Assembly: GCA_031259875.1 (NCBI GenBank)
Contig: JAIRKW010000062.1
Location: 1 to 5,430 of the forward strand
DNA length: 5,430 nucleotides
Direction: 5' to 3'
Source: Campylobacteraceae bacterium
GTDB lineage: Bacteria > Campylobacterota > Campylobacteria > Campylobacterales > Campylobacteraceae
Position numbers and translations under genes: made by a program. The notes under the pieces were generated by a model, which was given only the letters and a program-made list of their open reading frames with translations, ran no database searches and was not told where the DNA came from. Below are positions 5,303 through 5,430 of the stretch, piece after piece; within the stretch, counting starts at the first letter, position 1; each line of letters starts with the position of its first letter.

Positions 5303-5430
5303 CTCTTTAGTCCTAGTAACGATGGGCTGGTATTTGTCGGAGTTGACATAAATTATTCTCTTTATTTTTCTCTTGCCTGCTCAAGTTTTACTCTGTTTTT
5401 GCATTATATTTTTTAATTGCTTTGTTGTTA
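5303..5430. other. Gene-free tail after argH, no convincing terminator
   Basis: I see no coding frame of substance here. A 4-bp stem CTTG...CAAG (5372-5385) followed by TTTTA is too short to call a terminator. A minus-strand TATAAT (5408-5403) and a plus-strand TTGACA (5343-5348) have no proper partner boxes. Whether the argH transcript ends here or continues beyond the window cannot be decided. Confidence 0.5.

Noticed and set aside
5149..5349. Minus-strand 66-codon open frame beginning in the argH downstream gap
   Set aside because: Nearly all of it is antisense to the conserved argH 3' end. The Ser/Leu-rich translation is typical of a shadow frame. The TATAAT at 5408-5403 has no -35.
5343..5371. 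Promoter starting with TTGACA after argH
   Set aside because: The -35 hexamer is perfect but no -10-like hexamer lies 15-19 nt downstream.
5372..5390. Rho-independent terminator after argH
   Set aside because: The stem has only four pairs, CTTG/CAAG, and the T-run is broken after four bases.

Overview
The window reads as an ordinary chromosomal segment of an AT-rich Gram-negative bacterium, most likely a member of the Campylobacterota (the Sulfurimonas/Sulfuricurvum/Arcobacter side). This assignment is an inference. It rests on the Lys/Asn/Phe/Ile-rich codon use, T-rich promoters with a good -10 and no clear -35, and the flavour of the three recognisable proteins. No single diagnostic gene is present.

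Layout: positions 1-1063 hold no credible gene. Instead they carry a cluster of about a dozen degenerate copies of a short dispersed repeat of about 34 bp. Each copy begins near TGTCAYTGCRAG and ends near GCGGCAATCC. The copies lie in both orientations, and all those in the right-hand part point the same way. Positions 1064-1976 carry a two-gene minus-strand operon: a 60-residue Lys/Asn-rich protein of unknown function followed, 7 nt later, by bpt. The Bpt enzyme adds leucine to N-terminal Asp/Glu and so feeds the bacterial N-degron pathway. Positions 1977-2311 are a divergent promoter region. It holds a strong extended -10 for the minus operon, a TATAAT for the plus operon, a perfect 11-bp dyad upstream of the plus promoter, and further repeated and inverted motifs in the presumed leader. 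Positions 2312-5302 carry a tight plus-strand pair, pckA (ATP-dependent PEP carboxykinase) and argH (argininosuccinate lyase), separated by 9 nt. The last 128 nt hold no gene and no convincing terminator.

The plus-strand genes make a sensible metabolic pair. ArgH releases arginine plus fumarate. Fumarate can go through malate to oxaloacetate, which PckA decarboxylates to PEP for gluconeogenesis. The two minus-strand genes belong to protein quality control as far as bpt shows, while the role of the small protein is unknown.

I found no clearly new biological system. The observations most worth a second look are the decayed repeat cluster, the undescribed dyad and repeat architecture in the pckA control region, and the small protein co-transcribed with bpt.
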